Positions 17,975 to 26,852 of a stretch of 64,000 nt of DNA are shown piece after piece. The notes beneath the pieces are model-generated. The model was not told where the DNA came from. It saw nothing but the letters and a program-made list of their open reading frames with translations, and made no database searches. Each line of letters begins with the position of its first letter. The stretch's first letter is position 1. The position numbers and the translations under genes are program-made. The DNA comes from Propionivibrio hellwigii (GTDB lineage Bacteria > Pseudomonadota > Gammaproteobacteria > Burkholderiales > Rhodocyclaceae). The DNA is taken from NCBI RefSeq assembly GCF_041770905.1, contig NZ_JBEUWX010000002.1:1364001-1428000 (forward strand), written 5' to 3'.

Positions 17975-18280
17975 TTGTTTTATATAAACAATACCAGTCC
18001 ATACGGAAAAAAAGAATTCAGCCACCAAGAAGTTGAAAGCAATACTATAATAAAGATCACTCCCAGAGGCTGGCTATTCCTGGGCGCTTGGGTATTGATC
18101 ATACCTTTGCTATCAGGAGCATATCAAGACCCTGCTTTATTTCTTATATTCGGACTCAGCATGGGCCTTCCTTTAGGGATACTCGCATACGTTCTTATAA
18201 ACGATAGATATAAGACGCTATTAAACCCCGAAGAAAGCCCACATCATCCATTGAGCAATACCGATCACGTGAAGAAATAG
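17975..18280 (+). CDS. Hypothetical small membrane protein
   Basis: About 101 residues if started at the TTG at 17975, which overlaps the end of the IS-split gene by 62 bp. No ATG or GTG is available further in, so the start is uncertain. The protein has a basic, polar N-terminus, the segment KITPRGW, and two hydrophobic helices (WLFLGAWVLIIPLLSG and LFLIFGLSMGLPLGILAYVLI), ending in a polar tail. It may have been translationally coupled to the broken upstream gene; if so, the IS insertion would also affect it. No family is recognised. Confidence 0.5.
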   Translation: MFYINNTSPYGKKEFSHQEVESNTIIKITPRGWLFLGAWVLIIPLLSGAYQDPALFLIFGLSMGLPLGILAYVLINDRYKTLLNPEESPHHPLSNTDHVKK

Positions 18281-18344
18281 GCTTTTAACCCATCAAGTGA
18301 GTATTGGATGAATACGCGCCTGAAGGAAAAAATCAACGCGAAGC

Positions 18345-18480
18345 GCGCCGCCGCTCAGCGCAACGGCATTAAAAGACGTTTCCTGGGTGAAGCCAGCACA
18401 GCATTGCCTGTCCTCGCGCGCAGCCACCGCCCAAAAAAGCCTTACGGGCGGAGCTAGCACCTATAGTCAAACAATCCTTG
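18345..18480 (+). repeat. Part of a long interspersed repeat (distal half)
   Basis: The stretch with GCCGCTCAGCGCAACGGCAT and CAGCACAGCATTGCCTGTCC also occurs, inverted, at about 40205-40345. In the other copy it is joined directly to the half found here at 18915-19160, so this locus is rearranged. No coding capacity is supported. Confidence 0.8.
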
Positions 18481-18489
18481 TATTTCAAT

Positions 18490-18680
18490 TTTTTCAAGGG
18501 ATGCCCTGAAGCCCGCGTATTTAGGGCATCTCCGAGGGGTATGCTTTGTAGCCCTTGTAAGCAGGGCGTCTCCGGCACCACTACCCTGAAGCCCTTTATT
18601 TATAAGGGTTCCAGAGGCGCCTGCCCGGAAACGCCCTATCTACGCGGGGTTCAGCGCACCCATATTTAGGACATCCAAAA
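18490..18680. repeat. Array of short CCC-core-GGG modules
   Basis: Four clear modules in a row, each of about 30 bp with a 'GAAGCCC - core - GGGCATCTCCG' or complementary layout. The cores are GCGTATTTA, TTGTAAGCA, TTTATTTATAA and TATCTACGC, followed by a degenerate one. The same order of cores reappears at 48350-48515. No gene. Confidence 0.8.
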
Positions 18681-18681
18681 C

Positions 18682-18793
18682 ATAGCGGCTCGACTTTGCC
18701 AAAAGACAAGGCGTTAAGCCGCAGTCAGACCATTTAGTACAGCAAGGCCAGATCAACACAGCAACGCCGTATTTTGGCAAAGGGAGACGCGAT
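18682..18793. repeat. MITE-like element, copy A
   Basis: A 112-bp element starting ATAGCGGCTCGACTTTGCC and ending near TTTTGGCAAAGGGAGACGCG; the ends are imperfect inverted repeats sharing CTTTGCCAAAA. Related copies are at 40961-41030, 48532-48643 and 48640-48751. It has no ORF and could fold as a hairpin. Confidence 0.75.
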
Positions 18794-18794
18794 C

Positions 18795-18890
18795 TTCAGA
18801 GGGGTGCCCTGAAGCCCTTGTAAACAGGGCATCTCCGAAGGGGTACCCGGAGATTCCCTATCCACGCGGGTTTCAGCGGCATGCCCTTTC
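18795..18890. repeat. Two CCC-core-GGG modules
   Basis: One module with core TTGTAAACA (GAAGCCC to GGGCATCTCCG) and one with core TATCCACGC leading into GGGTTTCAG. Confidence 0.75.
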
Positions 18891-18914
18891 ACGTATTCGA
18901 TCGCGACGAAGCAC

Positions 18915-19160
18915 CCTAAAACCCCTTAGGCGCAGCCGCAGGCGCGGGGCAGCTTGGCGGAATCAAGGGCTTGATTGTTTGAGCGCAGCGAGTTAATTAA
19001 GCCCGCCGACAAGCAACCCGCGACAAGGGGTTTTCTGCGCCTCGGGGTCGCCTTTCTTTGCTGACTTTCTTTGGCGAGGCAAAGAAAGAAGGTAGGAAAG
19101 TCAGCGGGGTGCGCTGCCGCTCAGCGCAACGGCATTAAGAGAAGTCTCGTGGGGGGAAGT
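18915..19160 (+). repeat. Long interspersed repeat (proximal half)
   Basis: Contains TTAGGCGCAGCCGCAGGCGC, then a GAGCGCAGCGAGTTAAT block and the CTTTCTTTGCTGACTTTCTT motif. An inverted, well-conserved copy lies at about 40330-40560. The motif around the CTTTCTTTG palindrome is of a type seen repeatedly between genes in beta- and gammaproteobacteria. No protein is supported. Confidence 0.8.
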
Positions 19161-19204
19161 CAGCGCGCAGGCTGTGGCGATTCTTATTTTTAGTTTCAGG
19201 ACAC

Positions 19205-19325
19205 CTGCCCGCTAGCCCACGTATTTAGGGCTTCTCCGGGCACCCTACCCGCCAGCCCTTTATTTATAAGGGTTCCAAAGCCCCTACCCGCAAACGCCCT
19301 ATCCACGTGGGTTCCAGAAGGGGAG
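19205..19325. repeat. Three CCC-core-GGG modules next to dsbB
   Basis: Cores ACGTATTTA, TTTATTTATAA and TATCCACGT in order, ending about 15 bp from the dsbB stop codon. The module order matches that at 18490-18680 and 48350-48515. Confidence 0.75.
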
Positions 19326-19340
19326 TGAAAGTCCCTCGCT

Positions 19341-19844
19341 TTACTTGCGCATGAAGAATACGAGCAGCGCCGCCAGCAGTAACCCCAGGAAAAACAGGAT
19401 CGACCAGTTGGCCAGCGATAATCCGAGAAAATACCAGTCCTGCTGGGTGCAGAACCCGGTCACCATGAATAGCGAGGGCCATTGCGCGCCCAGCCAGTTC
19501 ACCAGTTGCTCGTAGAGCGCCGGCTCACCAAAACCACATTCCGTCACCTGATCCGGGGCATATTCCATCCAGCTCTGCCACCCGGCCGCAGCCAGGCCAC
19601 AGGCCGCTGTCAGCGCCAGCAGGACGCACCAGAAATGGCGCGCACCGGGGATAACCACGCCGCACACCGCCCAGAAGCAGAAGACCAGAAAAATGAAGCG
19701 TTGCAGGATACACAACGTGCATGGTGCCGGCAGATGCATCAAATCGGCCAACAGCACCGCGCTGGTTGCCAGGGCAAACGATACCGCCGCCAATATCGCG
19801 AAGGCAAAACGTGTATGGATAGGCACAACAGGTGAAACAGGCAT
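19341..19844 (-). CDS. dsbB: Disulfide bond formation protein B
   Basis: A 167-residue inner-membrane protein with four helices, the size of the DsbB family. The periplasmic redox pairs are present: CTLC in the first loop (PAPCTLCILQRF) and a second pair, Cys in TECGFGE and in GFCTQQDW. DsbB re-oxidises the periplasmic oxidase DsbA and passes electrons to quinone. The gene stands alone, divergent from rstA across about 200 bp, with repeat modules directly downstream. The dsbD gene, the reducing arm of the same periplasmic pathway, is at 46405-48324. Confidence 0.93.
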   Translation of the reverse strand: MPVSPVVPIHTRFAFAILAAVSFALATSAVLLADLMHLPAPCTLCILQRFIFLVFCFWAVCGVVIPGARHFWCVLLALTAACGLAAAGWQSWMEYAPDQVTECGFGEPALYEQLVNWLGAQWPSLFMVTGFCTQQDWYFLGLSLANWSILFFLGLLLAALLVFFMRK

Positions 19845-20044
19845 AATGATTCAGGGACCTCTGAAGAGTTACCGGCGATTTTATCAGAGACGCTCCTGAC
19901 TTCAGTCATAGTACCCGCCTGAACACCGACAACCGTGTAATTTCACGCGCCCCGTTTTCACTGATTACCGGCGAAATGGGCGATTCGCCGCATCAGCGCG
20001 TATCGTGTATATTCGCGTTCAGGTCATTTCCTCGGACTTTCATT

Positions 20045-20755
20045 ATGAAGACCCGTATCCTGCTCATTGAAGACGACAAGCGCCTGGCCGACCTGACTGC
20101 CGAGTATCTGCGCAAGAACGAATTTGAAGTCCATATCGAATCCCGCGGCGACACGGCTGAAGCACGCATTCTCAAGGACAATCCCGATCTGGTCATTCTC
20201 GACGTGATGCTGCCGGGTAAGGATGGTTTTGAGGTTTGCCGCAGCGTACGCGCCCAATACGCAGGCGTGATCTTGATGCTGACGGCGCGCGACGAAGATC
20301 TCGATCAGATTCTTGGCCTCGAACTGGGCGCCGATGACTACATCGCCAAGCCAGTTCAGCCGCGCCTGCTGCTGGCGCGCATCAAGGCTCTGCTACGCCG
20401 TGCGCCGCTGGTTGCCAATGAACAGGGTGCCGCGAGCGAAACCGAAGAGCTCGCCTTTGGTAATTTTGGTATCAGCCAGGCGACCCGCAGTGCGCATCTC
20501 GGTGATGAACCGATCGACCTGACAACGGCGGAGTTCGACCTGCTTTGGCTGTTGGCCAGCCACGCCGGCAGCATCCTCTCGCGCGACGATCTGCTCCAGG
20601 AGTTGCGCGGCATTGGCTTCGACGGACTCGACCGTTCGATCGACGCCCGCATTTCGCGCCTGCGCCGCAAACTGGGCGACGATCCTGACAATCCTACCCG
20701 TATCAAGACGGTCCGTGGCAAAGGCTACCTCTTCAGCAAACACGACTGGCAATAG
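20045..20755 (+). CDS. rstA: Response regulator RstA-like (OmpR family)
   Basis: A 236-residue OmpR-family regulator. ATG at 20045 gives the standard start MKTRILLIEDDKRLADL; an upstream start at 19976 is not needed. The receiver has Asp in LVILDVMLPGKDG and Lys in DDYIAKPVQP; the winged-helix DNA-binding domain has DLTTAEFDLLWLLA and the ISRLRRKLGDDP recognition helix, ending in KTVRGKGYLF. The closest known family is RstA, judged by the partner kinase. It overlaps the kinase frame, so the two are one operon. In Enterobacteria RstAB responds to acid and Mg2+ through PhoPQ; the signal here is unknown. Confidence 0.88.
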   Translation: MKTRILLIEDDKRLADLTAEYLRKNEFEVHIESRGDTAEARILKDNPDLVILDVMLPGKDGFEVCRSVRAQYAGVILMLTARDEDLDQILGLELGADDYIAKPVQPRLLLARIKALLRRAPLVANEQGAASETEELAFGNFGISQATRSAHLGDEPIDLTTAEFDLLWLLASHAGSILSRDDLLQELRGIGFDGLDRSIDARISRLRRKLGDDPDNPTRIKTVRGKGYLFSKHDWQ

Positions 20756-22163
20756 CGCGACCGGCCGCGAACATCGCCTGTTTGACATTCTCCTGCGCTA
20801 CAAGCCACCGCCCTGGCGCGGCAGCTATAGTCTGTCACGCCTGTTCCTGAGTTTTTACTTGCTGATCATGGGGTCATTCGTCGGCATCGCCTATGTCGCC
20901 GACCTTGTGATCTCGACTTCGGTCAAGGGCATCACCGACGACTATACACGGCGCTTCATGCAGGGCACCGTCATGCTCATCGAGGAGGAGCTGTTTCGCC
21001 AGCCGCGCAAAGACTGGCCGCAAGCGATCAAGGGCATCGGGCAGATTTTTTCCTACCGGCTCGATATCGTCGAACGCTGGTCGCTCAAACTCAATCCCAA
21101 GCAGGCAGAAAAACTGGATGCCGGAGAGCTGGCGATCGACAAGGACGGCGATATTCTTTACCACCGTTTGAAACATACCTCACAGGTACTCGTCGTCGGT
21201 CCAATCTCGCCCAACGCCAGCGACCAGCATCCGCGCGCATTGCCCTGGGAGGTGCGCTTGCGATTGCTGACCTGGAGCCTGATTGGGCTGATTCTGGCCA
21301 TTGCCGTCTGGTTCTGGGTGCGGCCGATCTGGCGCGATCTTGAAACCTTGCGGCAAACCGCTCGCGATCTGGGCGAAGGACACCTGGAAGCGCGGGCGCC
21401 AGAAGCTAAAAGCCCGGCCTTCAAGCTGCTCACCGAGACGATGAATGGCATGGCCGAGCGCATCCAGCGCCTAATTGCCGTTCAGAAAGAGCTTTCCAGC
21501 GCCATCTCACACGAACTGCGCACACCGATTGCTCGCATGCGTTTTGTCACGGAGATGCTCACCGACGCCGACAGCCCGGACGAACGGCGGCGGCTTCAAA
21601 CGATGATGAACGACGATCTCGAAGAACTGGACAGCCTGGTAGATTCCAGCCTGGTTTATTCACGTTTCGAGCGCGAGCTGCCGGAGCCACATCTAACACG
21701 CGTTGATTTTGAGGCCTGGCTGAACGAAAAGGTCGACGCCATCCGGATTCTTGGCCGCTCGCTCGAACTGCATGTCGACTGCGCCGCCCTGCCGCCCGGG
21801 CAATTGGTTGAACTCGACCAGAAAAGCATGCCATACGCACTGACCAACCTGCTGCGCAACGCCATCAAATACACCAAGTCGCGTATCGTTGTCAGCGCCG
21901 AAGTCAAGGGTAATCACATTTTCGTTCATGTCGATGACGACGGCCTGGGTATCGCCAAAGCCGACCGCCAGCGCGTATTCAAGGCGTTCGCCCGACTCGA
22001 CCGCTCACGCGATCGCGCCACGGGCGGCCACGGACTTGGATTAGCCATTGTCCGTCTCATCCTCGAACAACACGGCGGCACAGCTGTTGCCGAGGCATCA
22101 CCGCTGGGCGGTGCGCGTTTTACTCTATCCTGGCCATTGTTACATGACGTCACCCAGACATGA
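20715..22163 (+). CDS. rstB: Sensor histidine kinase RstB-like
   Basis: About 482 residues. The start is uncertain: no ATG precedes the first transmembrane helix, so a GTG at 20715, overlapping rstA by 41 bp, is chosen; a TTG at 20613 is less likely. After a proline-rich head (YKPPPWRGSYS) come helix 1 (LFLSFYLLIMGSFVGIAYV), a periplasmic domain with KGITDDYTRRFMQGT, helix 2 (LLTWSLIGLILAIAVWFW), HAMP, the phospho-acceptor His in SSAISHELRTPIARM, and a HATPase domain with NLLRNAIKYT, DDDGLGI and GHGLGLAI. All kinase motifs are intact. It forms the two-component pair with rstA. Confidence 0.85.
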   Translation: MAKATSSANTTGNSATGREHRLFDILLRYKPPPWRGSYSLSRLFLSFYLLIMGSFVGIAYVADLVISTSVKGITDDYTRRFMQGTVMLIEEELFRQPRKDWPQAIKGIGQIFSYRLDIVERWSLKLNPKQAEKLDAGELAIDKDGDILYHRLKHTSQVLVVGPISPNASDQHPRALPWEVRLRLLTWSLIGLILAIAVWFWVRPIWRDLETLRQTARDLGEGHLEARAPEAKSPAFKLLTETMNGMAERIQRLIAVQKELSSAISHELRTPIARMRFVTEMLTDADSPDERRRLQTMMNDDLEELDSLVDSSLVYSRFERELPEPHLTRVDFEAWLNEKVDAIRILGRSLELHVDCAALPPGQLVELDQKSMPYALTNLLRNAIKYTKSRIVVSAEVKGNHIFVHVDDDGLGIAKADRQRVFKAFARLDRSRDRATGGHGLGLAIVRLILEQHGGTAVAEASPLGGARFTLSWPLLHDVTQT

Positions 22164-22328
22164 CGAAGCCGCCAAGCACACCAACCTGCTCACCTATTAA
22201 GATTCGTCTGTCGGCTGTGCCGCTCAGCCTGTCTTGTACCGGTTCTGAACCCCCATGTTCCTCTGTCTTGTTACCCTGTATCCATTGCCTGCCGTTTGCC
22301 TTCGCCCGTTTCCTTGAATCATTCCCTC

Positions 22329-22601
22329 ATGCAGCAATCTGACGAACCCATCTTAAGACACCCGCCGCGCCATAAAAAGCCCCCCTTTCCCCTGATCGAA
22401 GGAGTCGGCATCCTCATCGGCGTCATGGCCTGGGACTTACTCAATGACGGTTACGTCAATATCGATAAAGCCTTTCTGATTGCCGTTCCCTGCACGCTGA
22501 TCTGGTTTGCCATCCGCTGTTGGCGATATCGGATACAGAATCGCCCTAACGAGGCGGAAGCCACAAACCACAGTCACGAGGCGCTGGGCGGCGATCATTG
22601 A
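22329..22601 (+). CDS. Hypothetical small membrane protein
   Basis: A 90-residue protein from the ATG at 22329. The N-terminus is polar and basic (RHPPRHKKPPFP), then two hydrophobic stretches: LIEGVGILIGVMAWDLL and AFLIAVPCTLIWFAIRCW, then a polar His-rich tail. It lies 165 bp after rstB on the same strand and could be read through from it. No family is recognised. The codon use fits the neighbours, which supports a real gene. Confidence 0.45.
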   Translation: MQQSDEPILRHPPRHKKPPFPLIEGVGILIGVMAWDLLNDGYVNIDKAFLIAVPCTLIWFAIRCWRYRIQNRPNEAEATNHSHEALGGDH

Positions 22602-22910
22602 TCATCATCCGGTTTAAGCGGAAATACCGGCAAATACAAAAAAGCGCCCCGATACGGCGCCTATATCAATCAATTTATTTTCCCCGCGGCACTGCTCTGG
22701 CACTGCTTTATTTCTCGCTGCATATTTTCCGCTGCATTTGTCAGAAACACACGTACTGTTGCGATTCGACCCAAAGTCCTGAAAAAGTGATTTCAGCGAA
22801 GATAGTGGGTCTTCCCGCGTAGCCCTCCCCGTGCCCACAGAGCCATCAATTTTCTCAATCCTTTTAGGATGAGCACGGGATTAGCACGGCCTGTTGCACT
22901 GCCTGTTTTC
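22602..22910. other. Intergenic region between convergent genes
   Basis: 309 bp between a plus-strand gene and the end of the minus-strand channel gene. A short GC-rich hairpin (GCGCC...GGCGC, about 22645-22663) flanked by A- and T-rich sequence could be a weak terminator. Nothing else is supported. Confidence 0.35.
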
Positions 22911-24224
22911 TCATTGGGTAGGCAAAACGTTCTGCGCGTCCGTTGTTGTATTCTGGCGCATACGGACTTCGCGCTGCGGGAAAGGAATTTCGATGTCGTG
23001 TTCGCGGCAATAGTTCAGGAGCGCCAGATAAAGCGCTGAACGCACCCCGCCCGTCCCCTGCTCAGGATCGGCAACCCAGGCGCCCAGTTCCAGCTGCACG
23101 CCATTATCGGCCAGCTCGGTCACGATCGCGCCAGGCGGCGGGCTGGGCAGAATTCGCGGATTCTGCAAGGCAAGCTGAACCAGATCCGGAATCAGCTTCT
23201 CAATATCCGTTTCGTAGCCTACCTGTATCTGCACGGCGATGCGCACACGTTTGTCGGTGTAAGACAAATTGCGGATGATATTGCTGACCAGATACTCGTT
23301 GGGAATAATGACTTCGGTTCCTCCCAGTGTTTTCAGCACGGAATAGCGCGTGGTAATGCAGGAAATCGTGCCGGACGTACCATCATCAAGCGCAATTAGA
23401 TTCCCCAGCTGCACCGATCGATCCAGCAGCAGAATGAAGCCGCTGACATAGTTGCTGGCGATTTTCTGCAACCCGAAGCCCAGCCCAACAGCCAGCGCAC
23501 CGCTGAACACCGACAGCGCCGTGATATCGATCCCCATCAATGACAGGCTGATCAGCAATGCCAGCAACGTGAGCAGCGCCTTCGCCGCACGCGCCAACAC
23601 CTCGCGCAGATTGGCATTCAGACTGCTGGCCGCCATCAATCTGCGCTCGATCAGGCTGGCGATCCACAATGCAAACAGGACCGTGATCACCACGGTCATC
23701 GCACCGCGCAACGCCATCCATAAATCGAGACGCTGTTTGCCCACGGTTACATGAAATTTTTCCAGCACACCGATGACCGGCGTGCCCAGCCCCGTCATAT
23801 CGAGCGCCATGACGCCCCAAACGGCAATGATGATAAAACGCTCGAAGTCACGCAGCAGGCTGCCTTGGGGAAAAATGCAGTGCAGCACATAAACCAACGC
23901 ATTGGCCAGCAACCAGGCCAGCAGGAAAGGCGAAACCAGGTCGAATGCGCTCATTACCTGCCACCCCGAAAAGTGCAGAATCTCACGCACACATGAAAGC
24001 ATGAGCAACGCAATCAGCGGGAAGGCAATCCGCCGGGCCTCACCTTCGCCGAAATCCCGCACCGGCCGCCATTTCGCGGCCGATTGCAGAAAACGCGGGC
24101 TGCGTACACGACGTGACACCCCCCATGACATCGCCAAAATCAGCACCAGCAGCGCCACACTCCAAGGAAACTCGGCGTGATGCACATCCGCCCGCAACGC
24201 TTCGAATAAAGGGAAAAATTGCAT
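22911..24224 (-). CDS. Mechanosensitive ion channel, MscS family
   Basis: A 437-residue membrane channel. The second ATG (24224) is preferred over the one at 24230 because the AAAGAGG site ends 6 nt before it and directly abuts the first. Helices: about 20-35, 65-85, 92-112, 128-145, 170-190 and 205-225. The MscS core follows: pore helix SLMGIDITALSVFSGALAVGLGFGLQK, the beta domain with GTSGTISCITTRYSVLKT and GTEVIIPNEYLVSNIIRN, and the C-terminal cage ending FPQREVRM. Such channels open on membrane tension to release solutes after osmotic downshock. It is the last gene of a minus-strand run (purN, DUF3108, rsmB, this). Confidence 0.92.
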   Translation of the reverse strand: MQFFPLFEALRADVHHAEFPWSVALLVLILAMSWGVSRRVRSPRFLQSAAKWRPVRDFGEGEARRIAFPLIALLMLSCVREILHFSGWQVMSAFDLVSPFLLAWLLANALVYVLHCIFPQGSLLRDFERFIIIAVWGVMALDMTGLGTPVIGVLEKFHVTVGKQRLDLWMALRGAMTVVITVLFALWIASLIERRLMAASSLNANLREVLARAAKALLTLLALLISLSLMGIDITALSVFSGALAVGLGFGLQKIASNYVSGFILLLDRSVQLGNLIALDDGTSGTISCITTRYSVLKTLGGTEVIIPNEYLVSNIIRNLSYTDKRVRIAVQIQVGYETDIEKLIPDLVQLALQNPRILPSPPPGAIVTELADNGVQLELGAWVADPEQGTGGVRSALYLALLNYCREHDIEIPFPQREVRMRQNTTTDAQNVLPTQ

Positions 24225-24266
24225 GTTCATCCTCTTTGCCCCATCACGCCCGTTTTACTTCAAGCC

Positions 24267-25535
24267 TTACTGCCGCGCCATGACCGCGGCAAAAAACCCG
24301 TCCGTCCCATGACGGTGCGGCCACAGACGCAGGTCACCGCCCTTTTCATCATCGCCCCGAATGGGAATTGACTGGCTGCGTAAGATTTCGCTTGCCGAAA
24401 GGCGGGAAAACTCAGGATGCGCCACCAAAAAGGCCTCAACGACCGCTTCATTTTCTTCACTCAGCAGGCTACAAGTGGCATAAACCAGACGACCGCCGGG
24501 GCACACAAGTTTTGCCGCCGCCGCTAGAATCGACGCCTGCTTGACGGCCAATTCCGCCACATCGCTTTCATGCTGCCGCCATTTCAGATCCGGGTTGCGG
24601 CGCAGCGTCCCCAGCCCGGAACAGGGGGCGTCAACCAGCACGCGATCAAACTTTCCGGCAAGGCGCTTGAGCCGCGCATCATGCTCGGACTCGATACGCA
24701 CCGGGTGCACATTCGACAAACCTGAGCGCGCCAGGCGCGGCTTGAGCTTCGCCAAGCGTTTTTCGGCGATGTCAAAAGCGTACAGCCGCCCCTGCGAGCG
24801 CATCAGCGCACCCAGCAGCAAAGTCTTGCCGCCGGCTCCGGCGCAAAAATCGGCGACCATTTCGCCACGTCGAGGCTGTACCAGATAGCCGAGCAACTGG
24901 CTGCCTTCATCCTGCACCTCGAAGCTCCCGTCGAGAAAAGCAGGGTGGCGCGCCAAGGCAGGTTTATCCGCCAGGCGCATCGCCAACGGCGAATAATCGC
25001 CCGGCACCGCACGGATACCATCGGCGCGCAAGCGCGCCAATAACGCATCGCGTTCCGCTTTGAGCGGATTGACACGCAAGTCAAGCGGCGCCGCCTGGTT
25101 GAGCTGCAAGGCCAGATGTTCCGTGTCTTCCGCCCCCAACTGCACAAGCAGCCGCGCATACAGCCAGTCTGGCAAATCCAGCTGCAGCGCCGGGGGAAAG
25201 TCTTCCAGCCGCAAGGCTTTAGCCTGCGCCAGCCACTGGTTCTCGGCCGCATTGAGGACATCGCCGAATTCACGCCGGTTCAGCTTCTGCACGCACCCCA
25301 GCCAGGCCAACAGCAAACGGCGCGGCGATATTTCTCCCAGACAGTACGCCTCCAGAGAACGGCGCCGGCGCAGCACGGCATAGACGGCCTCGGCAATGAA
25401 TCCGCGATCGGCCTGTCCCAGGCGTTCATGCCGGCGGAAATAACGGGAAACCACCGAATCCGCCGGCAAGCGGCAGGGCAGTATTTCGACCAGCAGGGCC
25501 TCGGCATGTTGCAGCAATGGGGGGACTAAACGCAT
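24267..25535 (-). CDS. rsmB: RsmB-family 16S rRNA (cytosine-C5) methyltransferase
   Basis: A 422-residue SAM-dependent RNA m5C methyltransferase. The start at 25535 (MRLVPPLLQHAEALL) has AGGAAAA upstream; a longer frame to 25640 has no site. It has a NusB-like N-terminal helical region (HERLGQADRGFIAEAVYAVL), the SAM-binding motif DFCAGAGGKTLLL, the catalytic motif IV VDAPCSGLGTLRRNP and motif VI ATCSLLSEENE, both Cys used by the m5C class. Family members methylate C967 of 16S rRNA. RsmB and its relatives cannot be distinguished fully by eye. It follows the DUF3108 gene by about 110 bp and is 42 bp before the MscS gene. Confidence 0.88.
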   Translation of the reverse strand: MRLVPPLLQHAEALLVEILPCRLPADSVVSRYFRRHERLGQADRGFIAEAVYAVLRRRRSLEAYCLGEISPRRLLLAWLGCVQKLNRREFGDVLNAAENQWLAQAKALRLEDFPPALQLDLPDWLYARLLVQLGAEDTEHLALQLNQAAPLDLRVNPLKAERDALLARLRADGIRAVPGDYSPLAMRLADKPALARHPAFLDGSFEVQDEGSQLLGYLVQPRRGEMVADFCAGAGGKTLLLGALMRSQGRLYAFDIAEKRLAKLKPRLARSGLSNVHPVRIESEHDARLKRLAGKFDRVLVDAPCSGLGTLRRNPDLKWRQHESDVAELAVKQASILAAAAKLVCPGGRLVYATCSLLSEENEAVVEAFLVAHPEFSRLSASEILRSQSIPIRGDDEKGGDLRLWPHRHGTDGFFAAVMARQ

Positions 25536-25643
25536 GATTTTTTCCTGACGGTTCTGCACGGTGCGCCGATCGCCTGCCCGGCCACGGATAAAGTATGCGT
25601 GGGTCAAGGCGTTCAGGACACGCTGAATGGCGTGATCCATGAC

Positions 25644-26804
25644 TCACGGCGTATCGGCATCGACGCGGATGCCGGTAGCCACCTGCACAAAGCTGCCGCC
25701 TTCGCGGTCGACATGGCGGATTTTAACCGGCAGCAGAAAATAATCGTAGGCCAGCCACAACTCCGTCGTATGTTCGCCGGCAGAACGCACATGTAAAGTC
25801 CGCACGCGCCCCATCGGCAATTCAATCTCTTCATCGCCGACAACGGCAAGCGGGTAGATCGCGTATTTCTTGCCGGTAACAATCGGCAGACGGGTTGCCA
25901 CCCTGGAATCGGGCATGAAGCCGAGATGGAAGTTGAACGAGAGTAAATCCTGCGCACCCGGATCGAGCGCTTGCGCCGGCTTGTCGGCAACGGAAACCTG
26001 CATTTGCGCCCAGTCAAACGTTGCACGCTCCTTGGCAGCCTGGTCATTACGACGAATCGAAAAATACTCCGGCCGCAGCCCTGCTGCCGTCAACCAACCC
26101 CGGCTTTCCATCTCGATCCGATAGCTTTTGAACAGCCAGACCAGCCCTGTTGTCTCCATCTGGAGACGCAGCACGTAACGATCATCGCTGATCTCCCATT
26201 CACTGACGGCACGGCCGATTTCAAATTCCCGATCGCCACGATCGACCCGATAGAGAATGCGCCCGTTCGCCGGGAGCCCGCGCATCGCCACGTCATCCTG
26301 CTTCACCTCTGCCCCCGCCTCTGCCTCCACATCCGGCATCACGGCATCGCCCCCCTCTGCCACGACATCATTCACGACCGCCCCACTCACCGTTTCGGTT
26401 GCCGCGTCACGTATTTCCTCCATCGACGGCGTGACAGACGCCGCGCCAGGCACGGCGGAAGCAGCCGTAGATGCGGCAACGCCAGTAGCAGGACGCTTTG
26501 CGCGCGGAACCTTTCGCGAAGTCATGTCGCCTGCAGCAATGTCCCGCCGGCTGCGCTGAAGGGGGAGCTTGACGGTTTCCCGACGTGGTTTTTTAGCTCT
26601 CTGCGGCTTAGCTGGGGTTTGCGCGGCGTCCATCACCGGTCCCTTCGGTATCGGTTTCATCTCCACCAGCAATGGCGCGGACTGCGGATATGTCGGCAAA
26701 TCAAGCGTCACTCCCAGCAGGACAATTGCGTGAACCGCCAGTGACACCAGAAAAGCCCATATCAATACGGCACGCCGCGAAGTTTCATCTCCGAATAATT
26801 TCAT
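25644..26804 (-). CDS. DUF3108 domain-containing protein
   Basis: A 386-residue protein from the ATG at 26804 (MKLFGDETSRR). A single N-terminal transmembrane helix (VLIWAFLVSLAVHAIVLLGV) is followed by a Pro/Ala/Lys-rich and acidic linker to about residue 170. The C-terminal half is a DUF3108 domain, with LFKSYRIEMESRGWLTAAG, the YSIRRNDQAA segment, LSFNFHLGFMP and the closing VKIRHVDREGG. The domain is common in betaproteobacteria next to purN. It is proposed to be periplasmic and beta-rich; its role is unknown. The TonB-like layout (one helix then proline-rich linker) is worth noting but there is no TonB C-terminal domain. Confidence 0.85.
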   Translation of the reverse strand: MKLFGDETSRRAVLIWAFLVSLAVHAIVLLGVTLDLPTYPQSAPLLVEMKPIPKGPVMDAAQTPAKPQRAKKPRRETVKLPLQRSRRDIAAGDMTSRKVPRAKRPATGVAASTAASAVPGAASVTPSMEEIRDAATETVSGAVVNDVVAEGGDAVMPDVEAEAGAEVKQDDVAMRGLPANGRILYRVDRGDREFEIGRAVSEWEISDDRYVLRLQMETTGLVWLFKSYRIEMESRGWLTAAGLRPEYFSIRRNDQAAKERATFDWAQMQVSVADKPAQALDPGAQDLLSFNFHLGFMPDSRVATRLPIVTGKKYAIYPLAVVGDEEIELPMGRVRTLHVRSAGEHTTELWLAYDYFLLPVKIRHVDREGGSFVQVATGIRVDADTP

Positions 26805-26852
26805 ACACCCGCACGACACATGCAATGCCCGCGCTACCACACCGCGCAGTCG

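Larger units (their letters stand above)
16108..18036 (+). pseudogene. Small membrane-protein gene split by an IS1380-family insertion
   Basis: A strong ribosome-binding site (AAAAGGAGG) precedes the ATG at 16108. The first 12 codons (MSSNNDEKLNQL) run to the IS left end at 16145. If the IS (16145-17850) and one copy of the CTAA target duplication are removed, the frame joins exactly and continues from 17855 to the stop at 18034-18036, giving a 72-residue protein with one or two hydrophobic helices (ILFIGYIVINIFMLLVG, FTFIELIVGNFVLY) and a basic C-terminus. The join is read directly from the sequence. No family is recognised. In the current state the product would be a nonsense fusion reading into the IS. 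Confidence 0.85.

Noticed and set aside
18490..19325. CRISPR-like array
   Set aside because: Modules are in both orientations, differ in length and have no regular spacer; no cas genes nearby.
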